Origin: Flaccisagitta enflata
Lineage: Eukaryota; Chaetognatha; Sagittoidea; Aphragmophora
Direction: 5' to 3'
Length of the DNA stretch: 64,000 nt
NCBI GenBank assembly: GCA_965153355.1
Contig: OZ231127.1
Coordinates: 83,824,001 to 83,888,000, forward strand
Shown here one piece after another: positions 1 through 12,116 of the stretch. A program made the position numbers and the translations under genes. The notes under the pieces are model-generated. The model saw only the letters and a list, made by a program, of their open reading frames with translations. It was not told the DNA's origin and did no database searches. Position 1 is the stretch's first letter; each line of letters opens with the position of its first letter.

Positions 1-452
1 GAGAGAAAATGAGAATGGGAGAGAGAAAGAGAGAGAGAGAAAGAGAGAAAGAGACAGGCAAACAAAGAACAAACAGAGAAACACATGTAGAGAGTGGAAC
101 AAACCAAACAGATGCCCGGAGAAAAAAAGGCAATCGACCAGACAAAACACAATCACAAGAAATTCCAAAACCTCGCACTTACGACTTTTTTCCTACGGCG
201 AGAGCCGCCTTTATTGGTAGATGGTTCCTTGATGGACTGAAAATGGTTCAAGGTTGCTTTGGAGCGTATTTGAAAGGTAATGACGTCACTCAGCACTTGC
301 CAAGTCAACTTTATGCATATCAAGACACGCTAAAGAAATATTGCATTGGTGAGAAAGCTAAAGAGGCGGAATTAACGAAGGACGGCCGGTTATACCACCC
401 AAGACGTTTATCGTAAGGAAACATTTGTGGATATGGGAAAGGAAATAGACTG

Positions 453-454
<2 letters not shown>

Positions 455-541
<87 letters not shown>
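455..541 (+). repeat. (GA)n microsatellite
   Basis: Pure GA for about 86 bp. Similar GA tracts occur at 3642-3721, 6881-6931, 10398-10467, 14080-14155, 14706-14820 and 57797-57880. Confidence 0.95.
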
Positions 542-544
<3 letters not shown>

Positions 545-1540
545 GTGAGAGTGTTACTACGTGTGCAACCAACATGAGTGTCGTTCATTGGTAATTTTTT
601 TACAAGTGACGAGACCCGATTTGATAAATGGGTGAATGAAGTAATCGTTGGAAACTTGATAGATTTATTTGGTCCGGGTTGGAGCCATCGCCCTCAATGG
701 GTGTGTCTCTACTAAAGATAGAATCTCGATTGATTCCGTGAAACGCGTTTTCAGTGTAAACACATTTTCATGAATTTTAACCATCCCACGAGGGAGTGAG
801 CTAAATGAGTGAGCGAGCCCATGAACAGAGTTAGCGAGTCAAGCTAGCGTAGCATAGCAGAACGCTGCGCTGCACTGTGGAGCGAGTGAGCGGAGTGCGC
901 GGTGCAAGCAAACCAACGTAGCGAGCGACTGAGAAGCCCATTAAAAACGCGATTATTTCGAGTGGAAACTGATCCAATGTAAATGAAGTCAAACTACTGC
1001 GCATAATCGATTTTTATTCGCAATAGAAATCTTGACATTGTGATTGTCACTATCGGGGAAAAAAGAAGCTAAGCAGGAATAGGAAAAAAACATTTGGACA
1101 TAATCGTTGACTAATGGTGTTTAACATCCACACCCTTTGCACAATAAAACACTTAATAAGAAGACTGCCATTCTATAAGATGCCAGTCAGAGAGGGTTTA
1201 CAAGTCCCTCTTCAAAGTATTTCATTTTTGGTTTAGTGATGGATATTGATCGAGTAGTGAAACGGAAAATGACATGAAACATGTCTGTCATGGAAAACAA
1301 TCTCCACAAAATGGCTGAATACACTCGCGATGAAATGACTCCCACTGTGCGTTGATATGACATGGGTGGCGTTATGATATTACCGCTGTACGAAAGATAA
1401 ACAGACGAACATTACCCTACCCTACATGGGGAATTTCATACATGTAATTCATATACAAAATGGTCAAAAATTATTGGCTCTTTAGGTCAAATCACATGTA
1501 TGGAATTTCCCATATGCGATGTTCCTTCCACCATTTTGAT
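542..1540. other. Intergenic, no gene seen
   Basis: AT-rich unique-looking sequence with short GAGCGAGTGAGC-like iterations at 785-930 and a short inverted repeat (GGGGAATTTCATACATGT with ACATGTATGGAATTTCCC) at 1427-1512. No convincing ORF. Confidence 0.6.
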
Positions 1541-1996
1541 AAACAAGGCCAACACCTATAAGTCGCGTGCAAGACTTACAGACAAAGAGTGACTTAGAAT
1601 GACTTAAAATGACTTTCAATGACTTAGAATGACCTAAAATGACCAAAATTGACTTAAAATGACTAAAAAAAAAAAAAAAAAAAAATAACTTAAAATAACT
1701 TAAAATGACTTAAAATGACTTAAAATGACTTAGACTGACTCAAAATGACTTAGAATAACTATAAATGACTTAAAATGACTTAAAATGACCTAAGAGTTGA
1801 CGTTATAGTACAAAAAAGTAAAGTGTGACGGACGGACGGACGGACGGACGGACGGACCGACCGACGGACCGACGGACGGATGGACGGATGGACCGACAAA
1901 GCGGGTTGTAAAGTCGCGTGCACGGACGGACGGACGGACGGACGGACGGACAGACGGACCGACAAGTGGATTTGTAGAGTCGCGTGCGACTAAAAG
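1541..1996 (+). mobile_element. Family A hairpin-ended repeat, array-bearing subtype
   Basis: It starts AACAAGGCCAACACCTATAA then GTCGCGTGC, and the interior (1585-1795) is a tandem array of the 10-bp unit GACTTAAAAT. A GGAC array (1830-1890) follows, then a first GACAAAGCGGGTTGTAAAGT end, another GGAC array, and a second end GTAGAGTCGCGTGCGACTAAAA. The duplicated end suggests one insertion into another or an internal duplication. Confidence 0.75.
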
Positions 1997-2886
1997 AGAT
2001 TATATCGGAAAGAGGTAATGTCCCGTGTTGGTCGTTCTGATAGTACATGGAATCATCGGATCATTGGATAGATTATGGGAGAACCAGAAATTGGAAACCG
2101 CAGTTTTTGCCTTATTTGATAGAGAGCCGCGCGTTTCAGCCTGGAAGGTCATTTTGGCATAAAGGTTTTAAATATCAAGCTTACACAAACAATGCATGAA
2201 TCCTACAATTTTTGAGTATGCCTTCAGGTTGTCATCGGTCAAAAGCTATAGCTAAGCTTATGACTCAAGACTGGCTATTCAAGCTACCCATTTCGGACAA
2301 GAAAAAGACATCCTCTTCAATGAATGATCAAGCCTGAGCAGTTGACAAACTGGTAAATCATTCAGTATTAATTGGCAAAAGGATTATGGAAACCTAACAC
2401 ACTTTGCCCTAAACACCTGATAACACGATCTTGCCATTTGTCCGGATTTGATTTTATCATGTTTGCCCCATCTTTCTCCGCTTATTAGTACGGCCGGAAA
2501 TCAAAGACAGTTCCCAATTCCCGATTTTGCATGAATACTTAATGGAATGAAATTGATCGATTGCCATCTGACTTTTGGTATGTTTTTCTTTTCACAACAT
2601 CGTATTTGGTAACTCAATTGTTTTTTGATAACTCATACCCTCTGTAATTTATGTGACTTATTATTGGGATATGATTACTGTAAACCTAAGAACTTGGGGT
2701 AGAGCCAGAGTAACTGGGTGGAAAAAACTTAATTGTAGTGAGACAAGTCTCTATTCAAGATTGTGGGTGTCATGAGATTTTTATAATGGGAAGCTCAGAC
2801 AGGTGGGAGAAATGTGCAGGCGCAATTTAACACACATATCTGGTACTCTTTCTGGTCACTGGCACACAAAAACTGAAAAACATGGA

Positions 2887-2920
<34 letters not shown>

Positions 2921-3260
2921 ATTTGGTAAAATGATCATAATTTCCAAAAAAATTGGCGCAAAGACAGCCTAAACTGGATGATCAATATCTAGTATCTTGA
3001 TTTTATGTATGTTGTCAGACTCTCTCAAAAACAGGTTGGCAAAAAAAATGAATTTAGAAATCAAATAGAAAAAAGAAGAGAAAAACGGATCAACAGGAAA
3101 TCGCTTACGGGATGACTCAGGCAGGGTCATTGAAATAGGTGGGTGGGGTTGTGATGTGGAAGGGCAGTTGATGAAATCGTTCTATTTCGACCAATTTCGA
3201 GACATCCAAAATTCGAGTAGTGATTCGACCAATGACCTATTTGTCCTCTTTTGCTCTACA
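1997..3260. other. Intergenic, no gene seen
   Basis: AT-rich sequence with a poly-T run at 2887-2913. No ORF above 60 codons with recognisable content. Confidence 0.6.
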
Positions 3261-3297
3261 GACATGGGGTTGTAGAACCGCGCGCACGCGACTAAAA
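3261..3297 (+). repeat. Family A 3'-end fragment
   Basis: The short stretch GGGGTTGTAGAACCGCGCGC followed by ACGCGACTAAAAA is the decayed 3' end of a family A copy. No 5' part is visible. Confidence 0.5.
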
Positions 3298-3639
3298 AGA
3301 TGAAAGAAAAAATATTCCTGCTGCGATATGGGTTGAATGAAGACAGTTGAAAGCTGCAATTCCTTTTTATGTGCCTTATGAATGATGTCACATGATCGCG
3401 GATATCCAACGGAGAGGCGATCTTTCCTCCCCCCCCCACCCCCCCTTACACTCACCGGAACTTGAGTGTCACCGCATTATGGTGCTGCATTTATCAAATT
3501 GCACAAAGCAGATTTAAAAAAAAGAAAGAAAAGAAGAAAAAAATTCCACGTGAGAAAATCGTAAAAGAATCACCCGTGGATTTTGCTATGTGCATTATTA
3601 ATCTCATACATGCTTGCAGTGGAGGAGTAAGGAAAAGTT

Positions 3640-3723
<84 letters not shown>

Positions 3724-4297
3724 AACTTCGCCCCTTTAGCAATACAGGATTTTGTAACGAGATCAAAGAGGTTTATGGCCAATTCCATTTACATAACGCC
3801 CTTTTTTCGGAATCAAACTCCCATATCCTGTATAGTTGGAAGGGTTGCACTGTATAGAACCATATAACACCATTTTATCATCTCACAACTTGTTGTAACG
3901 TGACTTTTTACTACGACAGAATTAGATAAAACAATGCTACACCTAAACGTCGGTAAGACCTGACAATCTATCAATCAGTATCTAAAGCCTCGACCATAAT
4001 CACTGATAGACTATCATTGATAGTGGCAAAGAGCCACAACTGCTATAAGATAACCGACAAAGAACACGGGAGAGGACAATAATGAAATTGGTGGCAATTC
4101 AAGCAATGGCAGCACTGAAAACTCAATTTGCATAAAGCGGTAAAAAGATTTCCGCTTTTTTTTTTTTTTGAAATAAAGAACCTTATGTATTAGAAGTAAT
4201 CAGTTTAGTTATAAATATCGTGAAGTTTAAAAGTAAAAAGATCACTTCGTAGAAAAATTTGGAGGGAAAAAAATGTCCTCTGGTGGTATGTAAAGAA

Positions 4298-4479
<182 letters not shown>

Positions 4480-4668
4480 TCTTTTCCTGTAATTCAAACT
4501 ATTCAACCATCTAAAACCACTCTACGTCCCGATACCAGTGCACGTGTTTTTGCGGTTTAAGTTTCTAACTACCCTTATGCATCAACAGGCAGCTCATGAG
4601 TGTCGCCGATACCAGTGAACCCAGTGCCTTGGGTTACATCCAGGCCTGAGGCCCGCAATTTGGCCATC

Positions 4669-4698
4669 GGGCCCGCAGCTTTACCTAGCTGCGGGCCC
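4669..4698 (+). other. Perfect 12-bp-stem hairpin
   Basis: GGGCCCGCAGCT and AGCTGCGGGCCC flank a 6-nt loop. A related but looser one (GGCCCGCT ... AGCGGGCC) lies at 5099-5128. Function unknown; probably repeat-derived. Confidence 0.7.
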
Positions 4699-5339
4699 AA
4701 CGCAATGGGCCCTCTTCTATTTTGCCAAGTATTCTTGAACTTCACATGTGCTAATTGGATGATAAATTGGATAATTGGAGAATAAATTGGGTAATTGGAT
4801 GGTATCATGAAAAAAAGGGCCTCCAGTGATGGTAAAAGTTCTATCAAACAAAAGTTTTTATCAATTACCCTTACTTCTGGGGACACTTTCAGTTCATTTT
4901 TTTTTCATCTTGTCTTGCAGCTGAATTTTTGTTAAGATACTAAATAGAATTACCTTTTTTGTTTGCATAATTCTTTTAATTTGTTGGATAAGCGATTGCA
5001 TTCATAAATAAAACATCCGCCGCGCGGTAACATAGTAGTGTATTCAACATTGATGTCATCAGTGATAGTATATTTACTGGGCACGCTGTTTTTTTGTCTG
5101 GCCCGCTAAAATCATGAGGAGCGGGCCCAACAGACCCGCTCAAAAACACAAAACAAACTACAGTTAAAAACCTTTCTAACAAAGCCCAAGGGAACCTGAT
5201 ATTTTTTCGTTACAGGCGAATTTCGCTGTAGCCATAGACAAACAATTGCTTGTAATATAGTAGCATAAACAACCATCAGAATGGTTTTGTTCATTCAGAA
5301 AAATAACATAAAGGTGTCGCGGAACAAAATAGCGTATCA

Positions 5340-5521
<182 letters not shown>

Positions 5522-5581
5522 CTTCCCTCTTTCTAGGATCGCTTTAGTTCTCTTTCTTTCTTTCCTTTATCCTATCACTCT

Positions 5582-5656
<75 letters not shown>

Positions 5657-6226
5657 CTGTATCTTTCTTATTTTTTTCCTTAGTTCCTTTCTTCCTTCCT
5701 TTCCTTCCTACCCTCCATAAAAGAAAATTCTCTCTCTTCTTCCTATCATTCTCTGTTTATTTCTTCCTTCCTTCCCTCCTTCATTCCTTCCTTCCTTCCT
5801 TCCTTCCTTCCTTCCTTCCTTCCTTCCTTCCTTCCTTTCTTTCTCTCCATGAAAAAATTCGTTACACGTCAGTCATGAATACGATTTTCACTTGTAAATA
5901 CTTTGTTACAGGCGATTTTTCATTTGTCACAGTTCGTCACAGGCGATTTTTTAAAACAAAGAATTTAAAGAAAAATGATGGGACTTTCAAAGATATTCGT
6001 TAAAGGCGGAATTTTGTAAGAAGCGTGTTCGTTAGAATGATTTTCTTCTGTATTTTCAGGCCTGGTTATGTCATGAGAGCTGCCGTTGTGACCTGCTTTC
6101 AATGTTGTCCCCGCCATGGGACTACCAAAGGTGGTGTCACCATCGTCGTCATACATCCGCCCTTGTGCCTGCAACAGCTCAAATTCCAATATTTTTCCAC
6201 GGTTGAAACGCGGTTGAAAGAATCAA

Positions 6227-6865
6227 GATTAGCCTGTACTGAATTAACTAAATCCAAAAAAATCAAAATTCTACGAGCAGTTCATGTTGTGGAGCTGTCT
6301 TGGGCTTCTATTGTCATCATTTTCAGCTTTAAAAGTTTACATCTTGGTTGCCGCGCCTTACCTTGAACTTTCCATGGGTCAATAAAAAAACAAAAATTTC
6401 AAATTGCTCAAATCAAACTTTAACAGCAGATTTGAAATCTGCATAAAAAACTGTCTGTTGAAAGTGCTTTTCTTTTTTCAAAATTCCTTAAGGGTCATTA
6501 TCAAAATCCACGCTAAAGATTCTTAAAAAAGCAAGTTCAACAATTTAATAAAGAAATTAAAAGGAATGGAATGTTTCACAAATTTGACAGCACTTTTGTA
6601 ATTGGAATATCTAAAAAAGGAAAACATTTTCAATTGTCAGTTTTTTCTGCAGATTCCTAATCTGCAGACAGAATTGGAATTTGAGTATTTTGAAATTTTG
6701 GAATTCTCATAGGGGTTAGGATAACAGAAAGTAAGGCGCGGTCACCTAAAAGTAGAATTTCAAAGCCTATATTGGTTTCAATAGAAGCCTGAGATTGTCC
6801 CACAATATGATCTGCTCGTAGAATGTTAATTTTATTGCTCTTTGTCATTTAAGTACAGGCTAATC
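6227..6865. repeat. Inverted-repeat element, ~150-bp arms
   Basis: GATTAGCCTGTACT at 6227 is inverted at 6852-6865. The arms share ATTCTACGAGCAG, ATATTGTGG/ATGTTGTGG, GGCTTCTATTG and CGCGCCTTAC, and are separated by about 350 bp of AT-rich sequence. A (GA)n-(CA)n microsatellite follows at once. Confidence 0.65.
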
Positions 6866-6876
6866 AAGATGCAAGG

Positions 6877-6978
<102 letters not shown>

Positions 6979-7040
6979 TAATTCGATTGGTGCTGCTTTT
7001 TGATGAATGAGTATCGGATTTTGGGATTTTCACAAATGGG

Positions 7041-7172
7041 TTACTAACCGACCAACTAACCAACCTACCAACCAATCAACCAACCAACCAACCAACCAAC
7101 CAACCAACCATCCAACCAACCAACCAACCATCCAACCAACCAACCAACCAGCAAACCAACCAACCAACCGAT
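7041..7172 (+). repeat. (CCAA)n microsatellite
   Basis: CCAA/CCAT repeats. Neighbouring 6881-6977 is (GA)n joined to (CA)n. Confidence 0.95.
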
Positions 7173-7263
7173 CGACAGACACATAAAGATGTGTAGGCTG
7201 AGGCCATGGACTCCTTTGGTGTCACTGTCCCAGAAAAAAACAAGTCATCCAAGGATCGCACAT

Positions 7264-7832
7264 GGTCAGCGGTACCCGATGCCCTGTTTGGAGTGATCAA
7301 ATGAAGAAGTGGAGTGAGAGCAGGGCAGCGGTCCCAAGGGGCCGATGTCATATGAGACACTGAATTGAATTTCCTTACATCCTGAAAAGGCATATTTTAG
7401 GGCTTTGGGGCAATTATCCATGATATTCAATGGGAGTTTTACATTTTTTCAATTTCTTGTCAGAATTCCATGTTATTCAATGAGAATCTTATTTTTTTAT
7501 CAATTTCTTATCAATTTTCCATGTTATCCATTTGGAATTTTGCTTTTTTTTTCATATTTTGTTGATTTTCCATGTTATTTGATGGGAAATATGCATTTTT
7601 ATATTTTTTTTGTAAATTTTCCATGTTATTCAATGGGAAGTAAGGATTTGGTAATTTTCCCATGTTATTCAATGGGAAATATGCATTTTGTCATTGTCCC
7701 TTGTTATTCAATAGGAATTTGAGAATTGAGAAGCTTCAGGGGGGACGTATGGACGGACGTATGGATGGACGGACGGACGTAGGGGAATTCACCCTGTGTC
7801 ACCACAGGACATCGGCCCTGGGGCCGCTGCCC
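7264..7832 (+). mobile_element. Family B element with ~60-bp tandem interior
   Basis: It has the same head (GGTCAGCGGTACCC) as the copy at 29807, then GGGCAGCGGTCCCAAGGGGC followed by CGATGTCATATGAGACAC. The right end, inverted, reads GGGCAGCGGCCCCAGGGCCG, then ATGTCCTGTGGTGACAC. The interior (about 7405-7720) is a tandem array of a roughly 60-bp unit built on TTCCATGTTATTCAATGGGA, and a short GGAC-type array (7745-7780) precedes the right end. Confidence 0.7.
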
Positions 7833-8259
7833 AAGAGCTAAGCCAGTGTGTCACCCTGTGTAGGCAGCCAGTATAAACAAATTGCCTTGGCAATAGCGCT
7901 TGATTTTTCCATTTTGTTTCATTGCGAAGGCAAAGGCGAGATTTCGCCGCCTTCGGTCTCTTTCGAGTGGAGTCGCTACCGGTCAATCCCGGACAAATGA
8001 ATACAAAATGGCTTCCGCTTTCCACAGTCACGCAAATGTAATCTACATTTGGACGCAAATTCAGTTTGTGTGCAGTTTTTTCTTGAATCTCTTGAGGCAA
8101 TATACTTACTCAATCCCAAAATACCCATTATGCTGTTGTTTTTTTAAGTAAACTGTTGGAATTCCATCATAAATCTTTAAGAATCAATCGAAAAATCAAT
8201 CATGATCGTATGAATCGCGGACATTGTCCACACCCATCCTCTGGAGTGGGCTTGTATCT

Positions 8260-8335
8260 TGCTGTTGTTGTCGCTGTTGTTGTTGATGTTGTTATTGTTA
8301 ATGCCCATTTACGAATTTGTTGTTGTTGTTGTTGT

Positions 8336-8371
<36 letters not shown>

Positions 8372-8378
8372 GTTGTAA

Positions 8379-8433
<55 letters not shown>

Positions 8434-8466
8434 TTGTTGTTGTTGTTGTTGTAAGTATTATTTGTT

Positions 8467-8502
<36 letters not shown>

Positions 8503-8608
8503 ATTTGTTGTTATTCTTGTAATTGTTATTTATTTGTTGTTTATTGTTGTCGCTTTATTTATTTGATGTTATTTATTGTCGTTGTTGTCGTTGTTGTCAT
8601 TGTCGTCG

Positions 8609-8655
<47 letters not shown>

Positions 8656-8673
8656 ATTGTTGTTGTTTTTGTT

Positions 8674-8709
<36 letters not shown>

Positions 8710-8710
8710 G
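8260..8710 (+). repeat. (TTG)n block
   Basis: About 450 bp of TTG/GTT repeats with scattered TTA and GTCG interruptions. Other (TTG)n blocks are at 51959-52072 and 52537-52740. Confidence 0.95.
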
Positions 8711-8711
8711 A

Positions 8712-9550
8712 TTTGTACTCGATACATTGTCTTCTTTGCATGATACATGCTTGCATTTACATGCCTGAAATGGAACTGACAGTAAGAAATGGGGGAAATA
8801 ACTCTCGTCAATGAAATTTGCATACGTGAATGAGAAGTTCGATGAAATCTAAAGGAAGGAACGTAAAAAGAAAGAAAACAAAAGGGGAAAAAAAGAAAGA
8901 ACAAGAGGAAAAAGATATAAAAAGGAAAAAAAAACTTCGAACCGTGAAAGCGAAAACCTCGTAAAATAGGGAAGAAACAAGGGAAAGGGAAGAACCAAAG
9001 GAAGCGTCTTGTGCTTCATTCAACACAAAACAAACCAACTGTCTAAAACACAGACAAAATGAAGAGCTGACAGACTAAAACCTTTAAGCACATACCACGG
9101 GAATCCAAAAAAAAAGACGCACTTTTAAATGGTAAATTGAACTAATAAATGTTAAAAATTAAACAAAATCTTAGACTATTTTGAAGCCCTTTGAAAGCAC
9201 TTTCATTTGGCGCCAATCTGGAATTGCTATCTTTTTTCGTTTAGAAATGGCATCAGTTTGAGTAAAAACGTTGCCTATTTCAGTTTCGCAATCCCTATGT
9301 AAAAAGTGCATTTTAGCAAAATAGTGCTTCTCTTTGCAGAGTTCTAGCTCCATACAGAGATACAGACCTGGGATTAGTCTAGAATGAAAGATTTTTTGAA
9401 AATCTTTCAAATTGACTAAACAAAAAAAATATCTAGAATTTTTTTTTGCATCTTTTTTATCATTAAATAAAAAAGTGCGTCATTTTTTTGATACGCGTGG
9501 TATTTCTGTTTCGATATCGAATTGCTACAATTACGCAGCTTACGAAACTA
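8712..9550. other. Intergenic, no gene seen
   Basis: Purine-rich (AAAGG-type) sequence at 8840-9010, then AT-rich unique sequence. Nothing recognisable. Confidence 0.55.
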
Positions 9551-9674
9551 AAACAAGGCGAAGTAGGCCAGTAGGTACGACGTGTGCGTTACCGACCAAC
9601 CGACAGACCGAACGACCGACCGACCGACCAAGGTACACAGCCAGTTATAGAGGTGCTTTGTCGCACCTAAAAAA
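9551..9674 (+). mobile_element. Family A repeat with a distinct but still paired hairpin sequence
   Basis: This 124-bp copy begins AACAAGGCGAAGTAGGCC and ends in the hairpin AGGTGC(TTTGTC)GCACCT at 9651-9668, followed by A residues. The 5' arm AGGTACGAC (9573-9581) pairs with GTCGCACCT (9660-9668) at 8 of 9 positions. The arm sequence differs from every other copy in the window, yet both pairings are kept. The interior holds a short GACC array. Confidence 0.7.
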
Positions 9675-9718
9675 GAAGAAGTTTCAGTTCAGTTAGCCTC
9701 CAGAAGCGAAGTGAAACT

Positions 9719-9896
9719 AAACAAGGCCGATTGCACGGCTGCCGAAGTCGCGTGCGGGTGGGCAGGGGGCCGTATTTGGGGTCACCAGACCGTTTGGGCA
9801 GGAGCAGTGGGGCCGAAAAATAAAATCGTAAAAAAGTAAAACGTGACCGACGGACGGACAAAGCGGGTTGTAGAGTCGCGTGCACGGGACTACAAA
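9719..9896 (+). mobile_element. Family A hairpin-ended repeat
   Basis: It shows AACAAGGCCG, the 5' arm AGTCGCGTGC (9746-9755), GGGTGGGCAGGGGGC, a second GGGCAGGAGCAGT box, a short GGAC array, then GACAAAGCGGGTTGTAGAGT and a slightly damaged terminal hairpin (AGTCGCGTGCACGGGACT). It is the middle of three head-to-tail copies at 9551-10093. Confidence 0.8.
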
Positions 9897-9921
9897 ATGA
9901 CTGCATCTTATCATGTACACG

Positions 9922-10093
9922 AAACGAGGCCGGATACAAGTTGCGTTCTGGTGGGCAGGGGCAGTGATAAAATAATCATGCATTTGGGCAGGAGCAGTAA
10001 TGCCTGAAAACTCCAAAAAAGTAAAAAAACTTATGTTTGACGGATGGACGGACGGACAAAGCGGGTTGTAGAGTCGCGTGCATTTGACTGAAA
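9922..10093 (+). mobile_element. Family A hairpin-ended repeat, degenerate
   Basis: It has a GAGGCCGGATACA start, GGTGGGCAGGGGCAGT and GGGCAGGAGCAGT boxes, a GGAC array and the GACAAAGCGGGTTGTAGAGT box. The terminal hairpin is eroded (AGTCGCGTGCATTTGACT). It is the last of three adjacent copies in the same orientation. Confidence 0.7.
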
Positions 10094-10396
10094 ATGAAAT
10101 GCGCTCCTAAGTCCAAAGTAGACAACATTAGTTTTAAACAATCAGCTCATTGACTGACGCAATAGACGGATGCTCGAAATCGTCAGTTGACACCAAGTCA
10201 ATTGATTCAAGTGATGAAATGATATCCAGCAGTGTCTTTGGCTTTCTCGTTGAATTGATATAGGTCAATCTAGAAACTAAAATCCCAATTTATGGGTGTC
10301 ACAGATACAGAATAGACATTTATCACGTGAACAATAAAACTACGTCTCATGCATGGGACATGGATGGAATGACAAAGAGACAAAGAGACAAAGAGA

Positions 10397-10469
<73 letters not shown>

Positions 10470-10573
10470 ATTCATTTACTTGCTCAAGAACAAACTATTT
10501 TGGTATCATAAGACTGATAGCCGAGGATTGACCTAATCCTAAAGGCAATTCAGAATTTCAAATGGTCTTCTTT

Positions 10574-10779
10574 ATTTTTAGTTGCGGACACGCAACTCTA
10601 TAAGAGGCTTTGTCCATCCGTCGATCCGTTGGTCGGTCATGGTGAGTGAATTTAAAACAAGTAGTTTTCGATACTTTTTGTGTATGTTTGAGTGTAGGAG
10701 GTGGGTTGGGGTGTGGATGGGGCTTGGATGCCCCTGCCCACCTGTCCGCAACAATATTGTGACCCCGTGTCACTTGTTT
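10574..10779 (-). mobile_element. Family A hairpin-ended repeat, GTTGCGGAC subtype
   Basis: On the minus strand it starts AACAAGTGACACGGGGTCAC (a GTGAC/GTCAC hairpin), followed by GTTGCGGAC, AGGTGGGCAGGGGC, an interior that also carries a GTGTGGATGG-type stretch, GACAAAGCCTCTTATAGAGT and the terminal hairpin AGTTGCGTGTCCGCAACT (plus-strand 10580-10597), then A residues. The 5' arm GTTGCGGAC pairs with GTCCGCAAC. Confidence 0.8.
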
Positions 10780-11042
10780 CCTTCATCTCTGTAGCATTCG
10801 CCATGGTGATGGAGTTTAGTTTCAAGTAGTCCACGACATAAGTAATCCAACAAAATTCAACTTTGAACAAAATTTTCTTGCATCCAGTCCAGGTCCAGGT
10901 CCAGGTCCAGGTCAGGGCAGGCATACATCGGTTGGCGCTGTATTGGCATCATCAGTTTTTCACTCCCGAGCAAAGTAATCTTAATACAAATTGATGCACA
11001 CAGCTGTGCAGGTACCATTCCAAGTTATTTGGTAAAATTGTG

Positions 11043-11330
11043 TTATACAGCACCAAGACCACCTACAACAATAGGTACCACAACACATTCGCTGTTCCAC
11101 ATCTTACCCAACTCAACCCTTAGACCGCTATATTTGGATATCTTTTCATGCTGTTTTTCATTGACATTGACATCAGATGGGCAGCAAATATCAATGATGT
11201 GTACCTTCTTGTTCATTTTGTCACATATGACAATGTTGGGACGATTTGCACCAATAGACCTATCAGTGGTGAGCACCATATCCCATAGAATTTCAATTTC
11301 ATTGTCTAAGTAGATCTCCGCTGGGTGGTG
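11043..11330 (-). pseudogene. Retrotransposon ORF fragment (C-terminal RANRPDIV...VPVVxGALG-type region)
   Basis: The minus-strand frame reads AEIYLDNEIEILWDM, then TDRSIGANRPNIVICDK, HIIDICCPSDVNV, EKISKYSGLR and VPIVVGGLGAV before a stop. This pattern (tryptophan-bearing start, RANRPD, IID.P.D, eK..KY..L, VPVV.GALG) is the C-terminal nuclease-like tail seen after the reverse transcriptase in one class of animal non-LTR retrotransposons. Upstream the frame is closed by stops, and no reverse transcriptase motif is readable nearby, so this is a decayed fragment. It is unrelated to the two CR1/Jockey-like elements in the window. Recognition is from memory of the family pattern. Confidence 0.6.
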
Positions 11331-11639
11331 TACTACCTAGAGCAAAAGTCTTTGTTCACTTGGGCTAAGAACTTGTTTAGATATGAAATATGGACAAATC
11401 GACTTATATAATGGTTTATATACTTCATCTCACTTCCTGCCATGACAAAGCCTGCTTCTACAGGTCACTGTATCGATTTCTGAGGCCCCTGGAGGTATTT
11501 TACCAAAACTTGTCATTTAAGATCATATGCAATATTATGTCAGTCCCTTTGTATTAATAGATTATATCTTACGTCTTCTGGATCTAAAAACTCTTTGAGG
11601 GGATCAATCTTGGTGAATTGCATTAGCTGGCCTTGAACC

Positions 11640-12009
11640 TTTTTAACGACAACAACCACCATATCAACAACAACAATCACCATATCAACAACAACAACCA
11701 CCAAGTCAACAACAACAACCACCAAGTCAGCAACAACAACCGCCAAGTCAACAACAACAACCACCAAGTCAACAACAACAACCACCAAGTCAACAACAAC
11801 AACCACCAAGTCAACAACAACGTCAAAGTCAACAACAACAACAACAACGTCAAAGTCAACAACAACAACAACAACAACAACGTCAAAGTCAACAACAACA
11901 ACAACAACGTCAAAGTCAACAACAACAACAACAACGTCAAAGTAAACCACAACAACAACATCCACGCCAATAACACCAACATCTACGCCAACAACATCCA
12001 CGCCAACAA

Positions 12010-12081
<72 letters not shown>

Positions 12082-12085
12082 CCAC
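11640..12085 (+). repeat. (CAA)n / CAACAACCACCAAGT complex repeat in the TAF7-like intron
   Basis: Irregular 18-24-bp units such as ACAACAACCACCAAGTCAAC and CAACAACGTCAAAGT pass into pure (CAA)n at about 12015-12080. It is transcribed as (TTG)n if the TAF7-like gene is active. Confidence 0.9.
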
Positions 12086-12116
12086 AAAGTCAGCAAAGTA
12101 AAATCATGACTCATAC

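Noticed and set aside
9-416. 135-codon ORF at the left edge
   Set aside because: The first half is GA-repeat read-through, the second half shows no recognisable motif, and there is no splice or homologue evidence.
5965-6189. Possible exon on the minus strand (GRMYDDDGDTTFGSPMAG)
   Set aside because: A TTGCAG acceptor-like site precedes it, but no matching GT donor and no recognisable family. Not enough to call a gene.
7789-8151. Overlapping ORFs on both strands downstream of the family B element
   Set aside because: Mutually exclusive frames with no recognisable domain; the minus-strand one begins in the family B end.
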